This document shows, piece by piece, positions 46,318 through 54,815 of a stretch of 64,000 nucleotides of DNA; position 1 is the first letter of the stretch; each line of letters opens with the position of its first letter. The stretch lies in the NCBI RefSeq assembly GCF_000332075.2, contig NZ_ALVU02000001.1, forward strand, positions 1,631,193-1,695,192, given 5' to 3'. The position numbers and the translations under genes are program-made. This stretch comes from Synechocystis sp. PCC 7509. Its GTDB lineage: Bacteria > Cyanobacteriota > Cyanobacteriia > Cyanobacteriales > Chroococcidiopsidaceae. Under the pieces are notes generated by a model that searched no databases, was not told the origin of the DNA, and was given only the letters and a program-made list of their open reading frames with translations.

Positions 46318-47625
46318 ATGATTCCCTCCAAAAGAACCTATTTATTGCTGCTATTTGGAATTGCGATCGCACTTTCCACTTCTATGATCTGGAATGTCAA
46401 AACCAGCATAGTAATTACATTGATATTTGATGCGATTGTTTTAACCTTGATGGTGGTAGATAGTTTACGCGCCAAACTTTACCGCGTCCAAATTACCCGT
46501 ACCTTACCGCCGAGATTATCTATTGGGCGAGATAATCCTGTAGTGTTAACCATTACATCAAAAAATCGCCCCGTCGAAATTCAGATATGCGATCGCCCAC
46601 CCACAGAATTTAAACTTACTCAACCCATCCTAACTACTTCCTTAGCCAGTAATACCACTAGCGAATTAACTTATACAGTTTCTCCAACTAAACGCGGCGA
46701 ATTTGACTATGGCGATATTCAAGTACGACAATTAGGCAGTTGGAGACTCTCTTGGGACGATTTTAAAATCTATTGCAGCCAAAAAGTTAAAGTTTATCCA
46801 GACTTATTAGGATTAAAAAACTTATCAATTCGCCTGACATTACAATCTAGCGGCGCTTTGCGAAAAATGCGTATTCTAGGTATCGGCACAGAATTTAGGG
46901 AACTGCGCGATTATGGCAAAGGTGACGATTTGCGCTTAATTGACTGGAAAGCTACCGCTAGGCGCGATCGCCCTTTAATTAGAGTTCTAGAACCAGAACA
47001 AGAGCAAACCCTAATTATATTGCTCGATCGCGGACGTTTAATGACGGCTCAAGTGCAGGGATTGAAGCGCTTTGACTGGGGATTGAATGCTACTTTAGCT
47101 TTAGCTCTAGCAGGCTTAAATCGAGGCGATCTTGTGGGGGTTGGTGTATTCGATCGTCAAATGCACCTATGGATTCCACCGGATAGAGGACAACACCAAT
47201 TAAGCCACCTCATCGACCGCCTTACACCTATTCACCCCGTATTGCTAGAATCGGACTATATGGGAGCAGTGACAAACGTAGTTCAGCAGCAAACTAGACG
47301 CGCTTTAGTGGTACTTATTACAGACATAGTAGACGGCACCGCATCGGCGGAATTATTAGCCGCAATGGGACGATTAGCGCCGCGTTACTTGCCTTTTTGT
47401 GTCACGTTGGGCGATCGCCAAGTAGAAGAAATTGCCCACACTCCCACCCAAAATGTAACCGCGACTTATACTCGCGCCGTCGCCTTAGATTTACTATCCC
47501 AGCGTCAACTAGCTTTTGCCAAGCTAAAACAAAAAGGAGTATTAGTATTAGATGCAACCTGCGATCGCATTAGTGAACAAATAGTTGATCGATATCTGCA
47601 ACTCAAAGCCCGCAATCAACTGTAA
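46318..47625 (+). CDS. DUF58 domain protein (MoxR partner)
   Basis: 435 residues. Two N-terminal helices (about 7-45) precede a DUF58 domain (GIGTEFRELRDYGKGDDLRLIDWKATARRDRPLIRVLEPE) and a VWA-like C-terminal part (TLIILLDRGRL). It is the usual last gene of the MoxR operon. Its first bases are duplicated at 44294, upstream of the inserted HipA/HIRAN pair. Confidence 0.93.
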   Translation: MIPSKRTYLLLLFGIAIALSTSMIWNVKTSIVITLIFDAIVLTLMVVDSLRAKLYRVQITRTLPPRLSIGRDNPVVLTITSKNRPVEIQICDRPPTEFKLTQPILTTSLASNTTSELTYTVSPTKRGEFDYGDIQVRQLGSWRLSWDDFKIYCSQKVKVYPDLLGLKNLSIRLTLQSSGALRKMRILGIGTEFRELRDYGKGDDLRLIDWKATARRDRPLIRVLEPEQEQTLIILLDRGRLMTAQVQGLKRFDWGLNATLALALAGLNRGDLVGVGVFDRQMHLWIPPDRGQHQLSHLIDRLTPIHPVLLESDYMGAVTNVVQQQTRRALVVLITDIVDGTASAELLAAMGRLAPRYLPFCVTLGDRQVEEIAHTPTQNVTATYTRAVALDLLSQRQLAFAKLKQKGVLVLDATCDRISEQIVDRYLQLKARNQL

Positions 47626-47628
47626 CGC

Positions 47629-48834
47629 CTATCTTCTACCTTCAGGAAACGCCCCCGGTTTTACTTGAATAACCTGCGTTTTGCCGTCGCGGTTAATTTC
47701 CATTGCTAAAGTAGTTCCGAGTGTTGTAGCTTCAACGTACTGCTGCACCTCCGAAGCCTTTTTAACCGAGGTATTATTGATTTTTTGAATTATATCTCCC
47801 TCCCTTAAACCTGACTGCTCTGAAGGAGATTTTCTGATAACTTCGACAATTAATACTCCAGAATTTTGTTTAACATTCAACTTCGTTTCTTGATTAATTT
47901 GTTCTTTAGTTGCGCTAGTCAAATCCACCATCTTGATGCCTAAAAATGGATGATCTACGCTACCTTTACTAAACAACTGATTAGCTACACGAGCGGCGGT
48001 TTGAATGGGAATTGCAAAACCCAATCCCTGAGCATCGGAACGAATTGCGGTATTTACTCCAATTACCTCCCCTTGAGCGTTTAATAATGGCCCGCCAGAA
48101 TTTCCAGGATTAATTGCGGCATCAGTTTGAATAAAAGTGACGCGCTTATCGGGAACGCCAACTTGAGCGCTGGATCTATCGGTAGCGCTAATAATTCCAA
48201 TCGTTACAGTGTTATCTAACCCCAAAGGATTGCCAATGGCGATCGCCCATTCTCCAGGAATCAAGTTATTAGAATTACCAATTCTAACTTGAGGCAAATT
48301 ACGAGCATTAATTTTCACCGCCGCCACATCGGTAACGGTATCAACGCCTACAACTTTCCCTTCAAAACTGCGCCCATCTTTTAAAGTAACTTGTACTGTA
48401 TCTGTATCGGCGACTACGTGAGCGTTAGTTAGTAAATGACCATCGGCCGTTAAAATAAAACCCGAACCTGTACCGCGCTCTACTCGCTCATCAGGAATTG
48501 GTTGTTCGTCGCCAAAAAAGCGGCGAAATAAAGGATTATCCAAAGCTTCAGGGATTTGATTTGTGACTTTGCGCGTGGCGTTAATTCGTACTACCGCCGG
48601 ACCCACTTCTTCAACGGCGGTGGCGATAAAATTGCGATCGCGCTCTTGAATAATTCCCGCCGTAACGCTTCTGTCTACTGGGGAATTAGTTGGGGGTTGG
48701 ATTACTGGTACAGTCCTGAGTTGCTGAAATGGTTGTTTTGGTATAAGCAAATAGCGACTACCGACAACTCCTGCACCACCGCCAATAACCAGTAAAGTCA
48801 GAGAAAAAGCCAACTGTTTTAAAGAGATACCCAT
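47629..48834 (-). CDS. HtrA/Deg-type serine protease with PDZ domain
   Basis: 401 residues. One N-terminal membrane/signal segment (LAFSLTLLVIGGGAGVVG). Catalytic triad is visible: His in LTNAHVV, Asp in TDVAAVK, Ser in GNSGGPL. A single PDZ domain follows (LREGDIIQKINN). It is one of the cyanobacterial HhoA/HhoB/HtrA set that removes damaged envelope proteins. Which of the three it is cannot be settled without alignment. Convergent with DUF58, 3 bp apart. Confidence 0.93.
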   Translation of the reverse strand: MGISLKQLAFSLTLLVIGGGAGVVGSRYLLIPKQPFQQLRTVPVIQPPTNSPVDRSVTAGIIQERDRNFIATAVEEVGPAVVRINATRKVTNQIPEALDNPLFRRFFGDEQPIPDERVERGTGSGFILTADGHLLTNAHVVADTDTVQVTLKDGRSFEGKVVGVDTVTDVAAVKINARNLPQVRIGNSNNLIPGEWAIAIGNPLGLDNTVTIGIISATDRSSAQVGVPDKRVTFIQTDAAINPGNSGGPLLNAQGEVIGVNTAIRSDAQGLGFAIPIQTAARVANQLFSKGSVDHPFLGIKMVDLTSATKEQINQETKLNVKQNSGVLIVEVIRKSPSEQSGLREGDIIQKINNTSVKKASEVQQYVEATTLGTTLAMEINRDGKTQVIQVKPGAFPEGRR

Positions 48835-48950
48835 ATTATTTGCTGCTTTCTAAGCGTAATGCAGATAGTGACATCTCCCAACGCTAAGTATTAAGAGTAA
48901 TATAGCGCGGGCTTCTCAACTTACGCAGGAGACGACGACGTTATCACCTA

Positions 48951-50357
48951 TTAGCTCAGTTTCTGGTTTAAAGCTATAGATGCTAAAGGCGATCGCACGG
49001 GAGTATTTGGGTAATAGCTGGCAATTAAAGCCACCATTAACCACCAAAGGGTATTAATCTCAGGACGATACCAAACAGTGTCTACGGCTCCATGAGCCAG
49101 CATACCGATAATAATTGCCGTTGCCCCAATTAACCAAAAACCTTCACGACTTCTTGTTTCCCGCATCCGCATCAATTGCACCCAAGCTTGATTTAAGGTG
49201 ACGACCAGTAACCACAGGAAACACGCCAACCCGACAAAACCCGTCTCTACAGCAATTTCTAGCACCACTGAGTAAGCACTTAAAGCTGTAAAACGAGGGC
49301 GTTGGTAGAGAGGATAAATTTTATTAAAAGCATTGTTACCAGGGCCGATACCCAGAACTGGGCGATCGCGAATCATCTCAAACACCGCCGCCCAAACATT
49401 TTGGCGGAAATTGTTACTACTATCGCCTCTACCCGCAAAAATAGTTAAAACGCGATCGCGCAACGATTCGCTCGCAACTATGGCTGCTAATAATAAAATC
49501 CCAAACCCGCCAATCACAATGGCGATCGCCCATTTTCGCCAAAAATGCGGCAAATATTGCGCCCACCACTGACGCAGCAATAATACTAACGCTACCATCG
49601 CTACTATTGTGGCAATCCAACCCCCACGACTACCCGTAAAAGCCAAACACGCACCATTAACTAAAAACATGGTTAAAGCTAAAGCTTTTGCCGTCCACCT
49701 TTGCCAAGCAAACATGGCTACCAAACTTAAAATTAAGGCAGGTAACAAGTAGCCCGCAAGTAAATTGGGATTACCTAAATAACTATAAACTCGCGTTGCC
49801 GTTGCTTGCGTCGAAGTTGGATCGTTCCAAGTTGCTAGGGGTTCTACTTTATCAAACCATTGCTGCACTCCGTACACACTGACAATGAGAGCAACATGAA
49901 GATAAACACCAATGACAATTGAGCGCAGCCGAGGCCGTCGCATTACCCGCGCTGACAAGGCAAATAGCACTAAATAAGAAGTTAGCTTCATCAAGCCTGC
50001 AAAAGCATCAGCCTTGACAGGAGATAAAGCCGTTGCCACTGTAGCAATTGCCCAATACAGCAATACTAACCAATGAATCGGAGTAGCTTTAGTTTTGGCA
50101 TCATCTGCCACCGTTAGCAGCAACCAAAAACTAGCACAAGCAAGCAGCAACACTTTGACTAAATCGTTAGAGACAAAAGGCGCAAGTCCGATTACCAAGC
50201 TAACTAATAATGCTCCCAAGGGTTCCGACCATTGCATCAACCAACTGCTTTGTCGCCAGTTGCGTAGTAGTCCAATCGGACGGTGGAGGTAGCTGGCATT
50301 TTGCCACTGTTGCAGTTGCAAGTTGCCTAGAGTAAATTGTTGCCAAATTGAATTCAT
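48951..50357 (-). CDS. ictB: IctB family protein (putative inorganic carbon-related transporter)
   Basis: 468-residue polytopic membrane protein with about ten helices and the Wzy_C-type loop (DRPVLGIGPGNNAFNKIYP). The N-terminus (MNSIWQQFTLGNLQLQQW and the tryptophan-rich stretch after it) is the IctB signature. IctB was proposed to take part in bicarbonate accumulation in cyanobacteria; its direct transport role is disputed, and it shares fold with O-antigen ligases. Confidence 0.9.
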   Translation of the reverse strand: MNSIWQQFTLGNLQLQQWQNASYLHRPIGLLRNWRQSSWLMQWSEPLGALLVSLVIGLAPFVSNDLVKVLLLACASFWLLLTVADDAKTKATPIHWLVLLYWAIATVATALSPVKADAFAGLMKLTSYLVLFALSARVMRRPRLRSIVIGVYLHVALIVSVYGVQQWFDKVEPLATWNDPTSTQATATRVYSYLGNPNLLAGYLLPALILSLVAMFAWQRWTAKALALTMFLVNGACLAFTGSRGGWIATIVAMVALVLLLRQWWAQYLPHFWRKWAIAIVIGGFGILLLAAIVASESLRDRVLTIFAGRGDSSNNFRQNVWAAVFEMIRDRPVLGIGPGNNAFNKIYPLYQRPRFTALSAYSVVLEIAVETGFVGLACFLWLLVVTLNQAWVQLMRMRETRSREGFWLIGATAIIIGMLAHGAVDTVWYRPEINTLWWLMVALIASYYPNTPVRSPLASIALNQKLS

Positions 50358-50484
50358 AGGAAAAAAAAGCTGGAACTAGATTAAAGCAATAGCATCTTAA
50401 ATTTACGCCAAACCCAATCTAGCCTCAAAACTATTAAGGGCAGTATTGAAGCTTATTATCCACAAAATTACCAAACTTTGACAG

Positions 50485-52095
50485 CTAGGAATTATTTTGT
50501 GGTAGCTCTAAGTTAGGCAAACTTAATAAATAACGATATCCAGCGTCTGGGGTCAATTCGACCGCTATTTCTCCACCATGCAATTGTGCCAAATGACAAC
50601 TTAGTGAAAGGCGCAGATCGCTAAGGAAGTGCAATTTTTTTGTAATATGGCTATCAATTTGCTCTATTACTTCCGCATTTAAACTTTCCAAATTCTCTAA
50701 AGAGCAACTAACATCGGTTGGTAAAGCAAAATCTTCATATTTGGTTGGCTGATGGACGATCGCCGACTTATCACCAATTGCACTTAATTGAGGATTGTTG
50801 AGTGCTGGCAAGCGCTCAAACATTGGTTCAACATCTGTCAAACCATCTCCTAGCCAGGGATGATAGACTGATACAGCAATTTTTTTGTTTTCCATCGAAC
50901 TAAACACATGGATGCGAATAATGGTGCTAGTGCTAGTCGATTGAATAATGCTAAAGAGCAAATGGTACAGCATTTGTCTCACTTTTTCTTTGTCTATCAC
51001 CCAAGCACGAGTGCGATCGCGTTCTACAGATAAACGAATTTGTTGTTCTTTACGTTTTGCACTGTCTTCCAAGTTATGGGTGACTTGCTGACAGAGCATT
51101 TCAATATCTACTGTAGAAAGATCCAGGTCTTCAATTTTGGTAGTTATAGTTCCTAGTTCCGAAATTTCATTGACTAGCGATAGTAAGTATCGACCGCTTT
51201 TTTGCACAATTTCTAGATATTCTTTTTGTTTTGTCATCAAAGGTCCATAAATTTCGCGACTCAATACCGTCGCCATTCCCAAAATTGAGGTTAGAGGGGT
51301 GCGCAGTTCTTGAATTAGCTGCTCTAGTAGTTCGAGCTTGACATTTAATGTTTGGGTAATAAATTCTGCGGAAAAAACTATTTTTGCTCGATTAGATTGA
51401 GAATTAAGCGATCCCTCGGCGTTCGCTTCTACTTTCTCAGTAATTGATTTTGTTAATAAATCTGCTTTGATAGCTATGGGTTGAGATAATGTTGCCTGAT
51501 AAGAATTCAACGATTCTGGGTTTAATTTGCGATCGAGCAACCACAGACGTTCAAACTCGCTCATACTCCAACGGGCAATAATTTCTAAACTTTGGATGTC
51601 TTTGGCGGTAAAGGTACGCGGTAACTGCTCCATAATGGCGATCGCCCCTAAACAGTTTCCTTGGGTATCAATTAACGGCACTCCCAAATAAGCACGAATG
51701 CCATATTGCTGCACCAACATCTTTTGGGTGAACTCTGGCGATAGCAGAGTGTCGTTGATTACCAAAACTTGATGACGTTCTACTACATAGTTGCAAAATG
51801 ATTCTTCTTTTGGCAACTGCCGCTCTTGAGCAATTTTATTCATCAATCCTAGCCGCGATAAACCTACGGCGGATTTGAACCAATGGCGGTGACGATCAAC
51901 AATTCCCAATATACAAATTGGGGCATCCAATAATTCCGCCGCCGTTTGAGTTGCTTCCTCAAAAACTGGAATAGTTGTTGTTTGCAGCAACCCTAACTCT
52001 GTCAATGCTCTGAGTCTTTTGTTTTCTTGCTCCACTAGCGTACTTTCCGAATTGACTAATCGACCAACTAGCCTATTTCCTGGTTCTACCATCAC
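50485..52095 (-). CDS. GAF-domain histidine-kinase-like protein, catalytically degenerate
   Basis: 536 residues. Residues about 40-195 form a GAF domain (ICILGIVDRHRHWFKSAVGL). The HisKA-like region reads LIQELRTPLTSILGM; the normal H of HELRTP is Gln262. The ATPase domain is also worn: no clear N-box Asn (MLYHLLFSIIQ), and the GLGL of the G2 box is replaced (DLRLSLSCHLAQLHGG). It therefore probably cannot autophosphorylate and may work as a sensor scaffold or pseudokinase. No response regulator lies nearby. Confidence 0.85.
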   Translation of the reverse strand: MMVEPGNRLVGRLVNSESTLVEQENKRLRALTELGLLQTTTIPVFEEATQTAAELLDAPICILGIVDRHRHWFKSAVGLSRLGLMNKIAQERQLPKEESFCNYVVERHQVLVINDTLLSPEFTQKMLVQQYGIRAYLGVPLIDTQGNCLGAIAIMEQLPRTFTAKDIQSLEIIARWSMSEFERLWLLDRKLNPESLNSYQATLSQPIAIKADLLTKSITEKVEANAEGSLNSQSNRAKIVFSAEFITQTLNVKLELLEQLIQELRTPLTSILGMATVLSREIYGPLMTKQKEYLEIVQKSGRYLLSLVNEISELGTITTKIEDLDLSTVDIEMLCQQVTHNLEDSAKRKEQQIRLSVERDRTRAWVIDKEKVRQMLYHLLFSIIQSTSTSTIIRIHVFSSMENKKIAVSVYHPWLGDGLTDVEPMFERLPALNNPQLSAIGDKSAIVHQPTKYEDFALPTDVSCSLENLESLNAEVIEQIDSHITKKLHFLSDLRLSLSCHLAQLHGGEIAVELTPDAGYRYLLSLPNLELPQNNS

Positions 52096-52433
52096 TTATT
52101 CCTACCTTGACACGCGCCAAACAATGTGTATTCAATCTAGACTCATCTTTTCAGCCAATCTATTGCTCTTAAGATTCCCTAAATTAAGTCAAGATGAACA
52201 TCCTGCGGATAAATTTTGTAAAAAATGTTGCTTTTAATGAGGATTTTTACCGGCAAATTAAGTGATTGAAGGCTGAAAAACGCTATCTGCCTCGATCTTA
52301 GAAATTGAAAGAATTTAGTAAAGTTATTTGTAAAAATTTTTACCGGAAAAACGGGTTTAAAGCCCCGTTGCTTCAGCACGGCTTGATATTTTATTGGAGT
52401 TATATTCTCCAGTAAATATGTTAAAATAGAGCT
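52096..52433. other. noncoding region with the left end of the tnpB element
   Basis: The first 200 bp hold no gene. A plus-strand promoter-like pair (TTGACA 52107, TATTCA 52129, 16-bp spacer) is present with nothing obvious behind it. An imperfect hairpin (52361-52384, AGCC..TGCT / AGCACGGCT) is the probable left end of the IS605-type element. TATTGGAG/CTCCAGTA (52388-52415) is another hairpin just before the tnpB start. Confidence 0.5.
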
Positions 52434-53741
52434 ATGCTCACACTCACTTATCGCTATCGCATCTATCCCCAAGCCGCCCAACAACAGGAGTTGATTGAGT
52501 GGATGGACATTTGCCGCAACGCCTACAACTACGGGCTGCGGCAAATCAAGGATTGGTGCAATAGTCGGAAGTGTCTGATTGATAGATGTTCCATCCGTCA
52601 AGAGTACGTCATGGCGGCGGATTTGCCTTTTCCTAACGAGGCAGTCCAACATAGTGCGTTGCCAGGAGCTAAAAAAGAGTTCTCGCGTCTGGCGTTTGTA
52701 CCCAGTCAAGTGTTGCAACAGACAATTAAGCAGTTGCATAGAAGTTGGGAGGGGTTTCAAAAACTGAGTCATGGCTTCCCGCGCTTTAAAAAGTTTGGGC
52801 AATTCAAGTCCTTGCTGTTTCCCCAGTTCAAACAGTCTCCGGTAGTAGGCAACAATTTGTTGCTGCCAAAGCTTGGACTTGTCAAAGTCAACCTGCACCG
52901 ACCTATCTCTGATGGGTTTGTGGTCAAGCAAGTTCGCATCCTTAAAAAAGCCGATAGATGGTACGCCTCTATCTCTTTGCAGTGCGATGTTAGCGTTCCC
53001 GATCCCATGCCACACGGTCACGCGATCGGTGTAGATATCGGACTTGAGAAGTTTCTGGCAACCAGCGATGGAGTTTTGGTAAAACCGCCCAAGTTTTTTA
53101 AAAGTCTGCAAAGCAAGCTGAAATTGCTGCAACGTAGACTCAGCAGAAAACAGAAGCGCTCTAAAAACTACGAGAAAGCCAGAATCAAAGTTGCTCTTGT
53201 TCACCACCAAATTGATAACACTCGCAAAGACTTTCACTTTAAGCAAGCCCACGCTCTTTGCGGGGCTGGCGATATGGTCTTCATGGAAGACCTGGACTAT
53301 ACCGTCATGGCTAAAGGGATGTTTGGTAAACGTATGTTGGACGGGGGTTTTGGAGCATTCCGAACTATCGTCAAATATGTGTGTTGGAAGACTGGCAAGT
53401 TCTTTGGAGTGGTCAACAGCCGGGGGACTTCTCAAGAGTGTCCTGAGTGTGGGGCGACAGTTAAAAAAGACTTGAGCGTTAGAGTGCATAATTGTCCTGA
53501 ATGTGGTTTCACAACCGATAGGGACGTGGCTAGTGGACTCGTAATCAGAAATCGAGGAATTGAATTAATTGCGGAAAATCTGTGGGGCGGGTTTCCCGCC
53601 ACAGAGTTTTTCAAGAGAAGTACCGATGGACAGTCGGGAATCGAAAGTGTCTGTGCAGCCGTACTACCGGGGGCAGAGGAAACGAAGCCTAGGCAAGTGG
53701 CGAAACCCCGCAAGGGAAAAACCAGAAAATCTAAATTGTGA
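52434..53741 (+). CDS. tnpB: TnpB RNA-guided transposon-associated nuclease
   Basis: 435 residues, full length for TnpB. The N-terminal RRXY-like part is seen in YRYRIYPQAAQQQELIEWMD. The RuvC triad is Asp201 (GVDIGLEKF), Glu285 (FMEDLDY) and Asp364 (DRDVASG). The zinc finger has C336-x2-C339 and C354-x2-C357. All catalytic residues are present, so it may be active. The 3' end of the gene runs into the right-end hairpin, where the guide (omega) RNA of such elements is encoded. A long frame on the opposite strand is a shadow. Confidence 0.93.
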   Translation: MLTLTYRYRIYPQAAQQQELIEWMDICRNAYNYGLRQIKDWCNSRKCLIDRCSIRQEYVMAADLPFPNEAVQHSALPGAKKEFSRLAFVPSQVLQQTIKQLHRSWEGFQKLSHGFPRFKKFGQFKSLLFPQFKQSPVVGNNLLLPKLGLVKVNLHRPISDGFVVKQVRILKKADRWYASISLQCDVSVPDPMPHGHAIGVDIGLEKFLATSDGVLVKPPKFFKSLQSKLKLLQRRLSRKQKRSKNYEKARIKVALVHHQIDNTRKDFHFKQAHALCGAGDMVFMEDLDYTVMAKGMFGKRMLDGGFGAFRTIVKYVCWKTGKFFGVVNSRGTSQECPECGATVKKDLSVRVHNCPECGFTTDRDVASGLVIRNRGIELIAENLWGGFPATEFFKRSTDGQSGIESVCAAVLPGAEETKPRQVAKPRKGKTRKSKL

Positions 53742-53780
53742 AGTTTAGAAGCCCCGTACCTTCAGGTCGGGGAGATGTCA
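53742..53780 (+). ncRNA. probable omega-RNA 3' end / IS right-end hairpin
   Basis: Just after the tnpB stop, stem CCCCG-T-ACC / GGT-CGGGG (53752-53772) is followed by GATGTCAC. In IS605 elements this right-end hairpin terminates the omega RNA scaffold, and the guide follows. The likely guide would start near 53781. The upstream limit of the RNA inside tnpB cannot be seen. Confidence 0.5.
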
Positions 53781-53825
53781 CCTAAATTTAGGCGCAAAAA
53801 GCTAAATAACTTTTCTGGGATAAGT

Positions 53826-54557
53826 CTAATTTTTAGCTGGACTATTCCAAGCGCTGTGAGATAGCAAAGACGAAATTGCTCTCACACCGCGCAGTTGATT
53901 GGATAAAGGTAAGTGACCAATGGGTGCGGTAAGGTTCCAAGTAAATTCATTAGGGTAGCGAGTCCAGTTGTTGCCATCTTTCCAACCAATTTGCACCCAG
54001 AGCTTTTCCCAGTTTTTACCACTAGAGAGCCAAAGTTGGCGCTGCACGGAAAAACCAAACTTACCTTCCGAAAAAATTAACCATAAAGTATTAATAGTAT
54101 GCAAATCGGCAATCGGAAAATTATCAACTTCTGTAAAATACAGCCATTTTCTTTGGATAGCGCTGGCTCCAGCTAACTGACAAAGCAAACGCAATGTTAA
54201 AGTGTCGGCAGCTTGAAAGTCTTGACTAATCAGCAATTTTTGCAATGGAGTATAGTCAATATCGCTCTCGGATTTGAGCGCAACAAGTCCGTGAGGGAAA
54301 TTAGTTTGGAGATATTTTTTTGCTTCTGGGGAGTTACTACGAGCTATAACTTGGTAAGCACTACCATCAACCCAGGTCGGATAATTAGTTTGGCGTTGTT
54401 GCAAAAACTCCATTAAAGCTTGTTCGCCGTCATTGCCAAAATCAGCTAGTTGAACAATTGCTTGCTGCTGTAGTTTTTCTGACCCAGTGGTTAGCTGCAA
54501 GCAAAGAGCAGACAATCGGTCGCTCTGCTGGTGGGAAGCGGTGGGAGAAATAGTCAT
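53826..54557 (-). CDS. gun4: Gun4/Ycf53 porphyrin-binding regulator of Mg-chelatase
   Basis: 243 residues. An N-terminal helical part (SALCLQLTTGSEKLQQQAIVQLADFG) precedes the Gun4 domain: DYTPLQKLLISQDFQAADTLT, then WLYFTEVDNFPIADLHTINTLW and SEGKFGFSVQRQLW. Gun4 binds protoporphyrin IX and its Mg form, stimulates Mg-chelatase (ChlHID) and couples chlorophyll synthesis to thylakoids. Length matches Synechocystis Gun4. Its promoter lies in 54558-54700. Confidence 0.95.
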   Translation of the reverse strand: MTISPTASHQQSDRLSALCLQLTTGSEKLQQQAIVQLADFGNDGEQALMEFLQQRQTNYPTWVDGSAYQVIARSNSPEAKKYLQTNFPHGLVALKSESDIDYTPLQKLLISQDFQAADTLTLRLLCQLAGASAIQRKWLYFTEVDNFPIADLHTINTLWLIFSEGKFGFSVQRQLWLSSGKNWEKLWVQIGWKDGNNWTRYPNEFTWNLTAPIGHLPLSNQLRGVRAISSLLSHSAWNSPAKN

Positions 54558-54749
54558 ACCCTTTAGGTGAGCGCGGTGATAAGCAATCTCTAATTTAACA
54601 GTTGCCGAACGTGCGATCGCACGTCTCTATCGATAAAGGTTATTCTCAGCCAGTAATTTTTGCCTAATTTAAAAAATAATTGTGTATCTCACCCTCCTAA
54701 AGCGTCAAAAAACACAATTAATTGATTAAAGTGCTGTATCGTTTTCATT

Positions 54750-54780
54750 GACCTACTCTCTACCTGGTAGGGAGTAGGTC
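54750..54780. repeat. 31-bp near-perfect palindrome upstream of icd
   Basis: Arms of 15 bp (GACCTACTCTCTACC / GGTAGGGAGTAGGTC, one G-T pair) around one base. It lies 35 bp before the icd ATG. It is not a terminator (no T-tract on either side). It may be a regulator site or a small mobile repeat; similar in design to the palindrome before phnC. Confidence 0.65.
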
Positions 54781-54815
54781 AAAAGCTAATTTAATTATCA
54801 GGAGAAAGGCTAAGA

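Larger units (their letters stand above)
52361..53780 (+). mobile_element. IS200/IS605-family element encoding only tnpB
   Basis: The element is bounded by hairpins: left, GCCCC..TTCAGCACGG near 52361-52384; right, CCCCGTACC / GGTCGGGG at 53752-53772 followed by GATGTCAC, the usual right-end form. Only tnpB lies between; no tnpA (Y1 transposase) is present, so movement would need a helper. Exact ends are inferred from the hairpins. Confidence 0.7.

Noticed and set aside
52107-52134. promoter-like TTGACA/TATTCA upstream of the tnpB element
   Set aside because: Good spacing but no supported gene or RNA behind it; kept only as a note.
52179-53489. 436-codon open frame on the minus strand opposite tnpB
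   Set aside because: The tnpB frame has all catalytic and zinc motifs; the opposite frame has no family pattern and arises from codon bias.
54560-54815. NtcA site before icd
   Set aside because: No GTA-N8-TAC was found at a useful place, though icd is often NtcA-controlled.
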